64,000 nucleotides of DNA from Ulota crispa (taxonomy: Eukaryota; Streptophyta; Bryopsida; Orthotrichales; Orthotrichaceae), in assembly GCA_963920765.1 (NCBI GenBank), contig OY987243.1, positions 3,472,001-3,536,000 on the forward strand, read 5' to 3'. The translations under genes were made by a program, and so were the position numbers. Positions 20,869 to 32,589 of this stretch are shown here, piece by piece (the first letter of the stretch is position 1; every line of letters begins with the position of its first letter). Under the pieces are notes generated by a model, which made no database searches, was not told the DNA's origin, and saw only the letters and a list, made by a program, of their open reading frames with translations.

Positions 20869-23011
20869 TCGTGCTAATGATCCGCCTTCATCATCATCAG
20901 ATCCCAAGGGCAATGCTTCTTTGTTCTCTTCTTCTGTATCTCTGTCCTCCAAATATGTATCGTAAAAATCTGCAAGGTTTTTCCATATTTATCCCTTCCT
21001 AGTTTGCAATTGCTGTAGACATACACCAACGCTTCCACCTTAGATGTAGTCAAGCAGTTTTGTACTTTACTATGCACAAACGAGTACATGCTCCAATTCC
21101 TTTTGCATGATGATGCTGAACATGTCAATGACAAAATTCTCCTTGCTATTCTTGGAAGAGCATTGCCACCTACGCAATTCCACCACTAATGGGGCAATAA
21201 CTTACATTTACTGATATTGGGAGCCTCATGTAAGGAGTCGAACGAGCCAGTTCTCTCTTCAAATTCTGTCAACTAGGTCATAGCGTCATCCTCTGACACT
21301 CCCAATGAATTGCTCATCTTCCGTATAACTTGATTCAAGGCTTGCTTTGCCATGCCATTCTTGTGAATGATTGCTACATCAGTCAGGTACAGATTTAGGA
21401 GTGCCCCAGCAAAATGCAGGTACGTATGCATCAATTTCCAATGAGTGTTGAATTGCTTCTCAAACATTGAAGCTATAGCTTTGTCCAAAAAATATGGCTC
21501 ATCTTTCAATGAGTACACATGCTGCTTTAAAGTGTGCATTACCATCCAAGCTTGAGGCATTGCCGGGACTTTTCCATCAAACACTCGCAACGCTACAATC
21601 ACTAGTTTCATTAGGTATTAGTAATTGGCACATTTGTGCCAAAAAGTATCTGAATGAATGTCTTCTCAAACTTTACGCGCTTGTTGCCTCACCATCATCT
21701 TGTTAGTTTGATAAAACAAACCGGTCTCAAATGCTTCATACGTGCTGTTCGAAATGACGGCCAACAACGCTTGCTTGCATTCCACCAAATGGTCTATCAT
21801 GAGGAAGCTCATTGCGGAGCGTGTCTGTGAAGGAAGTTGCAATGACAATTTTGGCGAATGCTTCTGAAATAGAGCCAAAGTAAAATGATACTTCTTTATG
21901 AACTTCAAAATATTTTGGCACTTGGCCACTAGATTTGAAACTTGCTTCTCCTTGCCCCAATCTTCCATGAGTAAATTCATGATGTGAGCGGCACATCCTT
22001 GCCTATACATGTGAGGATACCTTTCTTCTAATTTTGCGAGGGTCCCTGTCATAACTGCTGCATTGTCCGTACAAAGTTGGACAATGTTATGAGGTCCAAC
22101 CTCCTCTATGTACTTCGCCATTGTATTTGTTGTGTATACTATGTCCTTCTCTCCGGTGGTGTCAACAGAGCCCAAGAATGCATTGCCAGCAGGGCACACA
22201 AGCAACACATTCAATAGTGGGCAAGAATTGGTATCAAACCACCCATCAAAACAAATTGTTGCTCCATAAAACTCAATTGATTGCTTCATTTGCTCCAACA
22301 CCATCTTTGAAACCGCAACCTTCTTTGCTTCTAACATTTTAGTGCCATTGCATTGTACAATGGCGGTTGATATATCAATTTGGATGTTGCAATTTCCTTT
22401 ACTGCATTTACAAAGGCTGGATGACATACAACGTTGAATGCAATGTTGGCCTCGTAGAAGAAAGAGGCCCACAACATATCTAGGTTTTGTCTGCCACCTA
22501 CTTGTAATGCCTCATCCATGCTCATTTGACGAGAATTGGAAGGAATGTTCCTTCTTCTCTCCCTTGTTCCAAGAGTAGAATCCATTGAATACGGGTTTGA
22601 AATTTGGATATTACTTGCAGTGTCCAATTCTTCAAAGCCCTTAGCTGATGCTGGTATAGACGGCTAAGTACTAGGCTCAGCAATAGACTCACCAATACCA
22701 TTGCCTTCTTTGCTAACCTTGTATGATTCTACATATCCCATTTCCACCGAGACAACCCCATTGCAATTCTTGAATTTATCCATTACTAACCTTGGGACAC
22801 GCTTACAACAATCTAAAGAGCGCTTCCTGCCATATCCAAAGTGCGTGAAAGCTTGCTTACGTACAAAAACAGCACTCTACCCGCAATATATGCATTTCCT
22901 TACATTGGCAGCCCTCATTGCTTCATTGTTGAACACCAACCATGGGTCCCACTTCCTTGTTGCCCTTCATGTATCTGTACTATTGGTCCTACCAACATTT
23001 TGAGTAGCCAT
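20869..23011 (-). pseudogene. hAT transposase relic (BED-like finger, DUF659, hATC)
   Basis: The frame starts at an ATG (23011-23009, MATQNVGRTN). A BED-like finger follows with C40, C43, H57 and C68 (RKCIYCG..FTHFGYG..LDCC). After a linker comes FFYEANIAFNVVCHPAF, and a -1 frame change near 22340 leads into DUF659: TICFDGWFDT and LCTDNAAVM carry the first two catalytic Asp candidates, and GCAAHIMNLLMED follows. The hATC dimerisation region has WWNCVGG, LSLTCSASSCKRNWSMYS and ALVYVYSN (21190-21020). A second frame change lies near 21010. In-frame stops: TGA 22969, TAG 22879 (inside the finger), TAG 22666, TGA 21668, TAA 21620, TAG 21275, TAG 21188, TAA 20991. The Ty3 insertion then splits it. 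It encoded a cut-and-paste transposase, or a domesticated relative, and is now dead. Confidence 0.88.
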
Positions 23012-23590
23012 AGTGTTGTTTGTCCATGCGATGTTGCACTTGTAAAAAAAACAATCGAATGGCGTGTAGTATTGAAAATAATAATGACAATGCCGCCTGC
23101 TTCAAGAGGTATTTCAAACCCCTCAAAGCAAAGTTGTTGCCCTCCAAAAATCTGAAGTCTGCAGGAAGCTTCTTTTGAAGGTTCAAGTCGTGAGTTTGTT
23201 AACAAAGCAAGGTGGAAAGACAATGGTATGCTTCTGGGCTTTATAGTTCCTCCTCCTAGCACCCGCAGTCGCCAATCAGCAACTACGGCTGAAGCGCACA
23301 TACGAGGAAATTTATGGATTAGGCTGACTTCCGGTCAAGTAGCGCAATTGCAGGTACAATAGGAGTGACCGCATGTAGCGCATTAGCAATTGCGTGTCCA
23401 TGGGCGACTGCTGCTTCATGGAGTCATGTACTTGCAGTCCTCCGCCTATCCAGCTAGGGTAACTGCAATGCTGGGGCTGGCAACCGCGGGTACTCCATGT
23501 CGACTGGGACAACCTCTGATCTTTGATAGCGACCGCGGGTACTGCAAGGGTACAACTAGTCCTAACATTCAGCAATTGCGGATCACACAA
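23012..23590 (-). promoter_or_regulatory. Upstream region of the hAT relic with motif array
   Basis: Relative to the hAT frame this is the promoter side. At 23262-23276 the plus strand reads ACCCGCAGTCGCC, the motif of the GC-rich arrays seen before the other coding relics. Related pieces (GCAACTACGG, GCAATTGCGG, CAACCGCGGGTA, GCGACCGCGGGTA) continue to about 23580. On the minus strand ACTATAAAGCC at about 23248-23238 is a plausible TATA box, roughly 230 bp before the ATG. Confidence 0.4.
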
Positions 23591-23725
23591 GTAAAAAAAT
23601 AGGTCCACAATGACTAAGTAACAATGACTAAACCATGACTGTGCAGTCATTTTACAGTCATTTTGTAGTCATTGTTTAGTCATTACATTCATTGTCACTT
23701 AGTCATTGTGGACCTGTTTTTTTAC
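23591..23725. repeat. Foldback MITE, 135 bp
   Basis: The two halves are complementary: GTAAAAAAATAGGTCCACAA at the left and TTGTGGACCTGTTTTTTTAC at the right. Each arm carries several AGTCATT / AATGACT units, so it is both a palindrome and a short tandem repeat. No clear target duplication is visible. Confidence 0.7.
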
Positions 23726-24690
23726 CTATGTCAAGGGGACACAACAGAGAAGCAAAACGGCAATCCCGGATATGTTTTCATATGCCTTCACTTGAAATGC
23801 GCCCTCCTTTTGTCATAGCTTCTTCAATTTCACTATAATCTTAACAAAAAGCCAACACTTTCCTAATTTTGATTTCTGTCATATCTTATTGATCCAAAAA
23901 TGTATAAAAAATAATTGGACATGTTAGACATCACATTATAAAAGGAAGCACTATAACATTTCTTATTAGGCAATTGATTGAAAAAATGAATGCTAGATTA
24001 TGAGGTTGTACATTGTCAAAGTAATTTAAAGCATTTCAATCTTCTTTTGAGTTGTCATTTTTAAAAGTTTAGGGTCCCCTATCTAAACAGGGCCTCTAGG
24101 CTCCGGCTATGGGACCCTAACGTAAATATCCATGATTACATTCACCACAAGGAGAAATGTCCACAATGACAACATTATGTCTAGATCTACATGGCAAAAT
24201 CTACAAGAATTGTCCAATTTGACAGACTTTTTGTCATTTCGGACCTATTTAGTGAATCAGCACATGTCAAAGAGGACACAATTTTCTACAATGATCTATG
24301 AATCACATAATTTTAAAAAGAAATCTAATGTGGTTTTATCACAAAAATCTATTGCATTTCATGCTCATTCCCAAGATCTGTCATCACTAAAACAATGCAA
24401 ACTTTCTAGGGACATCCATGCAAATAAAGTTGAATAGAACAATCATATTAACCCTCAAAGGCCGGGCCCTAGGGCCACAAATACACTAGCACAATGTGTT
24501 TGCATGGGATGAAAATTGTCCCCATCGGCCATCAACAACAGTTCACTTTCCTACTTCAAAATAAACTTCTAAATGATGAAACCAAAGAAATAAAGAACAT
24601 GAACTAATGATTTAGTTTAGATTCAAATTTCTTTCTGTTATATCTACATGATAGTTAAACAAAATGCACATGTGAATTCCAAACCACCAC
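23726..24690. other. AT-rich spacer
   Basis: No gene is seen. TTAACCCTCAAAGGCCGGG at about 24449 resembles a left end of the TTAA elements, but no partner end was found. Confidence 0.3.
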
Positions 24691-24895
24691 AAACTTAAAA
24701 TAGACAATCTTGGACTCACAATTTTAAATACTTGCCAAAAGGAAGGGATAGTGGGGGATTCATTCAAAACATATAGCAAAAAGTGTTGGAATGGCTTGAA
24801 ACTTTCACAACATCTTTCTATAATTATGTGTGACATGTGGGAATATTTTGGGATCAAATTGAAACATGGGTCTTGGTGACCCCTTGTGAGGTTGC
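24690..24895 (-). repeat. One monomer of the ~175-bp repeat, downstream of the kinase relic
   Basis: Read on the minus strand it matches the monomers at 31570-31960: GGGTCACCAAGACCC, CCCACATGTCACACA, CATTCCAACACTTTTTGC. It lies about 700 bp beyond the 3' end of the kinase relic and in the same sense as it. Confidence 0.7.
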
Positions 24896-25611
24896 CAAAT
24901 CCATCTATGGCTATTCAAAATTCTTTTTACAATTCCTAAAATGAAAGTGTATTGTGATTTTCTCTCAAAGGTCATGTGTTTATGAGGCATTTTCCCAAAG
25001 GACTACGACTGGTCCAAAATCCTAAATAATTGGCTTAGGTGGCTAGGCCATTCTCCAACTTCTATGTATTTGTTATAGTTTTCCAAATACTCCTTTTTTT
25101 TACCTAGTAATAGTCATTATGAAATTATAACATTACATGTATGAACTAATATAGTACATATTTCAACCCCTAAATGCCAAAGGCACCCAATTTGGATGTT
25201 CTCAAATTTTGGATGATGAATGAAACCTTATTTAATCACTATTTGCAGTGTTTTTTTCCCTAAACCCAAAACCCTAAACTTCAATGTGATATGGAGTCCT
25301 TGAAAGCAATTTTGAAATGTGAAATCCTTGGAGATTAGATTGTTCACGCCTTCATTCTTACACTATCCTTAAAAAATGCTCAATACTTAGTAATTGTAAT
25401 CAATGTTCACATGATTCATCCAATGTACGCATTGCATTATACATTGAGGTAGAAAACATTGGAGAACATGATGTGTGGATGCATTCAATTGGTAATTTGA
25501 AAAAATACCATGCCATATAAAACATGGTATTTAGGTTAACCATTACATTTCAATTACAATGATATGCAATGTTCCGTACATTGTTCCATTGGATAATGGC
25601 AGCAATTGTGT
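24896..25611. other. AT-rich spacer
   Basis: No gene or clear repeat border is seen. TTCAACCCCTAAATGCC at about 25161 looks like an isolated end of the TTAA element family. Confidence 0.3.
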
Positions 25612-27219
25612 CTATAAGCCTATAAGTGCCCTACTACAGACCAATTTCCGGAAAACTAATTTGGAGGGCTTCATCAACCACAGAGGACCCATTAGCCTAT
25701 CCACCACTTTGGTGCATGTTGGTCGTCTATGTACATCAGCCTCAATAAGTTCACTTATCTTCATTGCAAAGTAATCTTCCATGGCTTTATCTTTGAATAA
25801 ATCTTTATTCAATTTTTGGCCATTTCCCATCTTCATTGTCTGTGCCAACTTTCCTATAGAGAAAGAGTCCGACTTCACCAAATATTTGTGGCTAGCTTTC
25901 ATCACCTCAAGGCTCGTATCCGGGTCTTCATTGGAATAAACAAAGAATAACTCTAGAGCCACCCACCATTTCCCTTTCAGGTACTTATCCTTGTCTGCTT
26001 CATTCTTATAATTGTAATGTGAGGGGCTGCCTTCATGAATGCAACTAGCCAGCCCCCAATCACAAATCCCAATGTTGATCTCTTCCTCCGAGTATCCATG
26101 AAAATGGAACATTATGTTTGAAGGGGACAAATCATTGTAAACCACCCCAGCCTTATGCACAAGACTTGTCACATAAACCAATGCTCATGCCAAATTAGCC
26201 TTGTGTTTTTGGAACAAGCTAATTTTTTGAACCTTTTCATCTGTAAGTTGGGGGACCCTCTTGATTTCATCCCAATCAGCGTGGTGCACCACCTTATTGT
26301 TTAGCACAACCATGTCTTTGAAGTTTCCACCATTTCAACACAATGTGTAGGCCTCCATAGTTTGATGGTGAACTGCTAAGAATTTAATAATGCCTGGATG
26401 ATTCAACAAAATCACAAGGGCCTCCGTGGCATGATCCACCCTTGCAGCACAAGGGTCCTTTGCCTTTGAGACTTTCCTAGCAAAATGTACATGGGATGGG
26501 ATTATTTGCATTCCTTCAATTTGTACTTTGTGCACTTTCCCATACCCACCCTGCTTGATAATTCCTATCAAGGCTCTAACCTTTGCCTCTTCAGGGACCC
26601 ATAAAACACACAATGCACCATCCTTTGACAATTGAGCAGTCAATGCATCTCCAACCCATCCTAGTGCCCTTGTCATTTGCCTTGACGATTTCTTCACTGC
26701 CTCTTGCCACCACTCCATCTTAAGGCGGAACTCTTTGTCCACCTCACTCTCCGTAGTCCCCAAAACTCGAGGATGCAGGTCTTGCATCAATCTCTTAGTA
26801 TTGAAATTACTTGATTGCATACAATTTGCTATCCACGCAAGAAGTTGGTTATGGTACGTGTCCTGCACATCCATATACTCTTCATTGTGGTTGCACTTCA
26901 GCAAGAACATGATTGATAAGTCATCCTTCAACTTATCAATTCCGGCCCCTTGATGTTGCAAGTACTTGTCATCCAAGTATTTGGTGTTTTTACCCTCATA
27001 CCACTGTAAGACCACACCATAAACAAATGATGTATATTTTGGTGGAGGGTACTCTGGGTCCTTTTGGTTTGATGTCCTTGGTTTCTTCAACTTTGATGGA
27101 CCTCCAACTCCTACTTGCTCAATTACAAATATACCTAGAAGAAATGCATCTGGATGGTCAAGGTCTACATCCCAGGCAGAGACATGTGACGACATGGACC
27201 CTTCCCGTTGGGTAGACAT
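25612..27219 (-). pseudogene. Protein-kinase-like relic with a novel N-terminal region
   Basis: The first in-frame ATG is at 27219-27217 (MSTQREGSM). About 210 residues of unrecognised sequence (TSFVYGVVLQWYEGKNTKYL and others) precede a kinase fold. The Gly-rich loop is QGGYGKVHKV, the candidate ATP lysine is in FARKV, and the helix-C region is TEALVIL-NHPGIIKF. The catalytic loop is YNDLSPSNIMF, with Asp and Asn but no HRD. The DFG motif is DWG (ICDWGLA) and the APE motif is ALE. In-frame TGA codons at 26337-26335 and 26187-26185 interrupt the middle of the kinase domain. The frame ends at a TAG at 25614-25612. The HRD and DFG changes suggest a divergent kinase, active or pseudo. The family is not recognised. 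Upstream DNA shares a block with copies B and C. Confidence 0.65.
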
Positions 27220-27299
27220 GGTTGCTGTCCCTTGAGAGATATCTGGATTGCACAAGAAAAACCTGCAAAACTTCCTCCCCCCAAAATAACACCCTTGGC

Positions 27300-27850
27300 C
27301 CTCGGGCACGCAGTCAGCCACTACAAGGTGGGTGACAGTCGCTATGCAAGAGCAAAGGTAATGAGCGACCGACCCATAATCCTAATTGGCTTATGTACCC
27401 AAAGTCATGAAAAGGCGAGTGCGGGTGACTGGGCGATTACACGTCGGTCTGACCGCGTGATAGAACAACCGCGGGTACGGGGGATTGCACTGATGGATGA
27501 CCACAGGTACTGTGGATTGTGCACTTAGGTGATCGTGAGTAAGAGGGGACTGCGTCCTTGGGCAACCACGGGTACGAGAGACCGCGTGCATGGCCAACCG
27601 CAGATGGAAATCTCTTTTGCCTCCCAAGAAGGCGAGAACCTTGCTGGAAGATAGGCGACTGCAGGTAAGGGGCGACATCGGGTACAGCGCGACTGCGTTA
27701 CTGCGGAACTCTTAACTAAGCAATTGCAAGTTCTGCGGCAAGCCTAATTTTGACAAATTGCGACCTCAAATGCTCAACTGCAAGTGTTGCTTTGCCTATA
27801 GCAACCGCGGGTGCGGTAGTGGCAACTTTGTATGCTAGAATTATGACCTC
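27300..27850 (-). promoter_or_regulatory. Conserved block and GC-rich array upstream of the kinase relic
   Basis: On the minus strand 27342-27309 reads GCGACTGTCACCCACCT then TGTAGTGGCTGACTGCG, 30 of 34 bases identical to the block before copy B. It ends about 90 bp from the ATG. From 27390 to 27850 the plus strand holds GCGACTGCGGGTA-like units (CAACCGCGGGTA, CAACCACGGGTA, GCGACTGCAGGTA). Their common position before several genes argues for a promoter or element-end role, which is inference. Confidence 0.5.
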
Positions 27851-27999
27851 AGGTGAAAAATATTTTGTGATTTTTGATACTCGGTAAGTTACATAGTCAC
27901 AAGTATTGATTTTTTAATAAATAAATAGTTGTCACTTGCAGTCTGCAAGTGAAGCAGTTGTTGGAAGTAGTATAAATAGTTTGTAACATTTCAAAATCT

Positions 28000-28340
28000 T
28001 GAACCATATTTCATTTTAGTCCCAAAAAATTCCCACATGTCACACACCTTTGTTAGAGGATGTGGTACAAATTTCAAGTCATTCCAACACTTTTTGCTAT
28101 AGGTATTAAATAATCACCCTTATATCCCATCTTATGGCAAGTATTTGAATATGAGACCCCCAAAGGGGTCACTTTGAACCATATTTCATTTTAGTCCCAA
28201 AAAATTTCCACATGCTAGACACCCTTGTTAGAGGATGTGGTACAAATTTCAAGTCAATCCAACACTTTTTGCTATAGCCTTTGGCAAGTATTTGAATATG
28301 TGACCCCTAAAAGGGTCACCTTGAAATTCAAATCTATAAT
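28000..28340 (+). repeat. Tandem pair of ~170-bp monomers
   Basis: Two head-to-tail units each begin near TTGAACCATATTTCATTTTAG (about 28001 and 28170). They share CCCACATGTCACACACC / CCACATGCTAGACACCC, GAGGATGTGGTACAAATTTC and AACACTTTTTGCTATA. Units relate to those at 24690 and 31570. They sit between the upstream arrays of the kinase relic and copy B. Confidence 0.75.
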
Positions 28341-28429
28341 GAAATTTTTGGGTTGTGTGTTATTTATCAATTTAATGGCTTCAAAAAATCCGAGGAACTA
28401 GACAAGGTAAGCTTAATTAGTGAAATGTT

Positions 28430-28680
28430 AAGGCTTTTCACTCCAACTACTAAGTGACCCAAATGATGGTCACATTTTGGCATATTAGAACTAGGAAGGG
28501 TTAAGCGGGGGATCATTCAAAAGCATGGGCAAAAATAGTGGAAATGAGTTGGAATTTGGTCCATGACTTGGAGTGGATGTGAGTGTCATGTGGGAATTTT
28601 TGTGGAATTAATTGACTCATATTACTAGGTGACCCAAATCATGGTCACATTTTGGCATACTTGATTGAAAGGGTGTCTAT
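28430..28680 (-). repeat. Diverged monomers in inverse orientation
   Basis: GTGACCCAAAT.ATGGTCACATTTTGGCATA occurs twice, about 180 bp apart (about 28453 and 28630), around a complement of the monomer (GTGTCATGTGGGAATTTTTG). With 28000-28340 this makes an inverted tandem arrangement. Confidence 0.55.
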
Positions 28681-28974
28681 TTTGCATACCATATGAAATT
28701 TAGTTGTACCTAGTTCAAAAGATGTCATTGTTGCCGTTTTATATTGTGCAACTAAATATTGTGCTAGAGGATTGACCAATCAAGGATTGTACTAGTTATG
28801 GAGGGGGGATTTTTGTAGGGAGAATTAACTTAATCAAGGAAGATGCTAAAGTTTTACATTGGATTCTCAATAATTTTTTATAGGAGATCCCATTTTTTGA
28901 ACTTAGTTGCAATAAGTTAGTGCAACAATTTATGACTTTAATCCCATCTAGATACAAAGTTGCCTTCACCCGTA

Positions 28975-29500
28975 ATCTCCCCATGTAATGTAGGTGATGC
29001 TTGAAGTACCCGGCACCTGCAGTCACTATGTTGACTGCAATGAAGACTCGCAGTCGCACAATTGACTATGGGTGTACATCCGCAGTTGCTACGTTGACTG
29101 CAGATGACACCCGCAGTTGCCAGCAGCTGTAGTCATTTTTTACATAGTGTTCAGGATCCCAAAGTCTCTGTTGCATTTTGGCTTTGCTTTATGTGAATTC
29201 TAACCCTAAATTGCACGGACCCGCGGTCCCGCAGGAGAAGTCGCCAACCATCCAATGCTTGCCACCTGCGGTTGCCCGTTCCCGCACGTCTCCCATGCAA
29301 CCTTGGGTGCGTTGGTGATGAGGGGTTGCCTCCCTGATATGCACGTGCCCCAAAGCGCGTTCCTTTGCCTTACACGCGGATGCCTGACCAGAATTCGCCT
29401 TGGACAAGTGCGGATACTTGTGTGGGGTGTGACCCACATTCTCCTCACTCTTTGTACTACACAGCGACTGTCACCCACCTCAAAGTGGCTGACTGCATGT
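28975..29500 (+). promoter_or_regulatory. GC-rich array and conserved block upstream of copy B
   Basis: Between 28975 and 29145 there are repeats such as CACCTGCAGTCAC, CTCGCAGTCGCA, ATCCGCAGTTGC and CACCCGCAGTTGCC. A further GC-rich part runs to about 29420. At 29464-29497 stands GCGACTGTCACCCACCT then CAAAGTGGCTGACTGCA, the block shared with the kinase and copy C, 136 bp before the copy B ATG. Confidence 0.5.
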
Positions 29501-29634
29501 CTAGCACTAGGAATTCTTAGTTGTTATTGAACTATTGTCAAAAATTTTACCATCTGTATTCACTGTTTTTTTTACTATAGTCGAGTCACTTTAGTATTTG
29601 GAACCCTTAAACCAAGAATTCCTAGACTCTAAGT

Positions 29635-31365
29635 ATGGATCCTAACTTGGCTAGGAAAAAACCTAAAGGAGACTGCCACCATAGGCATCGACTTGTCCTT
29701 ATAGACCCAGCAGTTGTGGCTTTCGAAGGTTGGCGTACTAGCGCAACGGTTTGGTCATTAAGAACTTGCAAAGAGTTTGTGGACCGGTGTCATATTAACA
29801 AGTTGTTCCCTTACCACCGCCACAGAAAACATTTGAACCAGAACTATGCCAACATGCATTGCTGCAGAGATGACAACGTTGTACAGAGATGTATTGAAGT
29901 ATGTAAATGTCTGTATGACACGCATAGAGTGCCACGCAGCGAAGTGGAATTGAATATATGCCAAATGGTGTATGCTAAGCTTTAGTTGGAGCGAACGGTG
30001 GACTGGAGGACCATGAAGGCATCATAGAATATCAACATTCCAAGAACTAGAGACATCCCACGGGCTGGTCCTTCTAGGAATCCACGAGATGGACTAGGAC
30101 CCAAAATGAATATCAAGGATGTAGTTGCTAACGTGGAGTATGAGTGGTCCAATTCTTCAAACTCACATAGCTCGGACGATGACATAGTGCTAGAACTTGT
30201 AGTGAATAGGCCAGCAGTGCAACATAATGTAGCACCAGCAATTCTACAAGCAAGACCCTTTGTGAGCGCGCAAGCAATTGACGTGGATCGTATAGTAGAC
30301 CAACATTTATCTAGTCCAAAAATCAGAGAGGGCATTGTGAGAGGCATGCCAGCAATGGTCGTGGGAGAAGTTGTAGAAGCTAAGGAAGGGAGAGGTAGTC
30401 CATTCCATATGTATGAAATTCCGCAATACATGAATGCCGCAATGAACGAAATTGTGAAGGACGTATCAGAAGATGACTGTATAGTGGAACAAATGACAAA
30501 GAGTGTTGGCGTGCCAGCTGTGGTCATGGGAGAAATTGTAGAAGCTGAACAAGGGCAAGGGAGTCCATTCCATGTCTACGAAATACCACAATACATGAAT
30601 GCACAAGTGAACAAAATTGTGGGGGAGAGATCAAAAGCTGACTGTATAGTGGAAGAGGATACAAACACTGTTTTGCCATAAGCACAACATGTGCATCCAG
30701 AGGAAAGTGGAGCACAAACCGTAAAAAATTATGAGGCAAGACTGGGAAAGTTACTAGAAGAACTTGAAGGAAGAAGAGAAGAGTGGAAGAAATTGGACTA
30801 GGAGGTTGGGATGGAAGTCTATTCTAGTGTGATTTGCAAAATTCTAAAAAGTACAGATAAGACCAAATTGGATTTGGCAACTCAACACAAGAAAATGGCA
30901 AAACTGGAAGACTTTTACCTTTGCTTCACCAAGGGTGCAAATGGAAGGTCAAGTTCAAAGGCCACCTTAAGAATGCAGGAACATCTGCAGAAAATTATGG
31001 AAGATTGCAAGGTGGAAGAGAACAAACTTGGTGAAGAAACCAGAAAGGTGGACGAGGCAGAATCAAGGTTGAATTACTTAAATAAAATAAAAAACATGGC
31101 CACCATTCAATGAGCTTTGCATGCGGATCCATTGTATATAGGAATGCGACCGGCAGTAGCTGCAATGGATGCAGAAAACTTGAAGCTGTGGATGGCTTGT
31201 GTGAAGACAATAGAAGCAAAGCGCAAAGAGAAATTATCAGAGGTGAGGATGAGAGTTAATCTACCAAGATTAAACAAGGGTGAATGGCTCCATCATAAGT
31301 GGGGGCTATATGACCACACTCATCATGACAAGTCAACACGGGGCAAAAGTAGTAAAGGCCTTTAG
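29635..31365 (+). pseudogene. Copy B of the KGW/WCHIDKLF family, 577 codons
   Basis: One frame runs from ATG 29635 to TAG 31363-31365 without visible introns. The conserved start is AFEGW..WSLRTCKEFVDRCHINKLFPYH, then RCIEVCKCLYDTHR and VYAKL..ERTVDWRTMK. A mid region contains a 55-residue direct duplication (30343-30507 and 30508-30654) with GSPFH[MV]YEIPQYMNA in both. The C-terminal third is charged and probably coiled-coil (GKLLEELEGRREEWKK, EENKLGEETRKVDEAE). In-frame stops: TAG 29983, TAG 30025, TAA 30679, TAG 30799, TGA 31111. Apart from these the frame is continuous, so the copy looks like an older multi-copy gene killed by point changes only. Function unknown. No RING finger is present. 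Confidence 0.65.
30343..30654 (+). repeat. 165-bp coding duplication in copy B
   Basis: Two copies offset by exactly 165 bp (55 codons) keep the frame. Both encode GMPAMVVGE / GVPAVVMGE, GSPFH.YEIPQYMNA and a closing DCIVE. It is an in-frame tandem duplication, and its conservation suggests a structural module of the protein. Confidence 0.85.
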
Positions 31366-31564
31366 CTAACAATGAAGTGTAGGACAAGGATAGTGACAAG
31401 ACAAATATTTTAGGTGCTATAATTTTGAGTAGAAGCATATATGTGGTTGCCAGAACATGTGTGTATCCACAATTTTCAAAATATGAAAAATTACAAATAA
31501 AAATACTACAAAATCTTGGTTGTTTGTCTCTTCATGTATTCTACATTACTATGGATGCCGTCTA

Positions 31565-31965
31565 TTTTTAAATATTTGACCTCACAGTGGGTCAACAAGA
31601 CCCATGTTTCAATTTAATCCCAAAATATTCCCACATGTCACACACGTTTATTAAAAGATGTTGTGAAAGTTTCAAGCCATTCCAACACTTTTTGCTATAT
31701 GTTTTGAATAAAGCCCCCACTATCCCTTCCTTTTGGCAATTATTTGAAATTTGGACCTCACAAAGGGTCACCAAGACCCATGTTTCCATTTAATTCCAAA
31801 TTATTCCCACATGTCAAAGACACTTATTGAAAAATGTTGTGAAAGTTTCAAGTCAATCCAACACTTTTTGCTATATGTTTTGAATGAATTCCCCCCACTA
31901 TCCCTTCATTTTGGCAATTATTTGAAATTTTGACCTCACAAGGGGTCACCAAAACCCATGTGGAG
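31565..31965 (+). repeat. ~175-bp tandem monomers downstream of copy B
   Basis: Two full units and the start of a third begin near 31588, 31764 and 31944, each with GGGTCA.CAA.ACCCATG followed by TCCCAC ATGTCA and CAACACTTTTTGCTATATG. GGGTCACCAAGACCC is itself a short inverted repeat. The array starts 200 bp past the copy B stop, in the same orientation as the gene. Confidence 0.8.
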
Positions 31966-32505
31966 TTATATGTGTTATGTCGTTTAACCTCAAATGTTTG
32001 TGGTGACCACTTCAAGATTTGACATGTGAAAAGACAGTTGAAAGACTTCAAATCATTTTGGCTTTTTTAATATTGTCTTGATCAAACATTTGAATCTTTC
32101 ATTTTATATATGTTATTGTTGTGTTTTTGTTTCCTATGTGATGTCTAATATATCTACTGGAAAGCTCTATGGTTACAATTTAAAGAAAATTGCTAAACTT
32201 ATCAAAATGCGGGGGACTTTGAATGAGGGTGACCCAGAGTAACCTTGCCTCTACGGGTGTTTTCTAATATTTGCGGGACCAGTGTGCGGGGAGATTTTGA
32301 GCTTCTTTGGTAAATATCCTACATTTCTTGTTTTCAACCGCTTTTTTTAATTTAAAACACCGGCTATCGCCTATATATTTATACTATTGTTAGAAATTTT
32401 TGAATAATTTAATCAACTTTTAGCCGGTATCCTTCAATTTTAATCAATTTTTTTCACATTTCAATTGGCTAACTTTTTAATGTTTTTCGGCTCTCCCCAT
32501 TCATT
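31966..32505. other. AT-rich spacer
   Basis: Nothing recognisable as a gene or bounded repeat is seen. The passage GGTGACCC.G..AACCTTGCCTCTA.GG near 32230 is echoed at about 32537, which hints at a local direct repeat of 300 bp. Confidence 0.3.
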
Positions 32506-32589
32506 GTGTGGAACCATGTAGGCAACCTCCAATAAAGGTGACCCGCTATCGCCTTGCCTCTATGGATGTTGGGAACACAATATTACTAG

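Noticed and set aside
24449..25200. A ninth TTAA element between 24449 and 25161
   Set aside because: Both candidate ends are in the same orientation and no GGGGTTAA end follows either.
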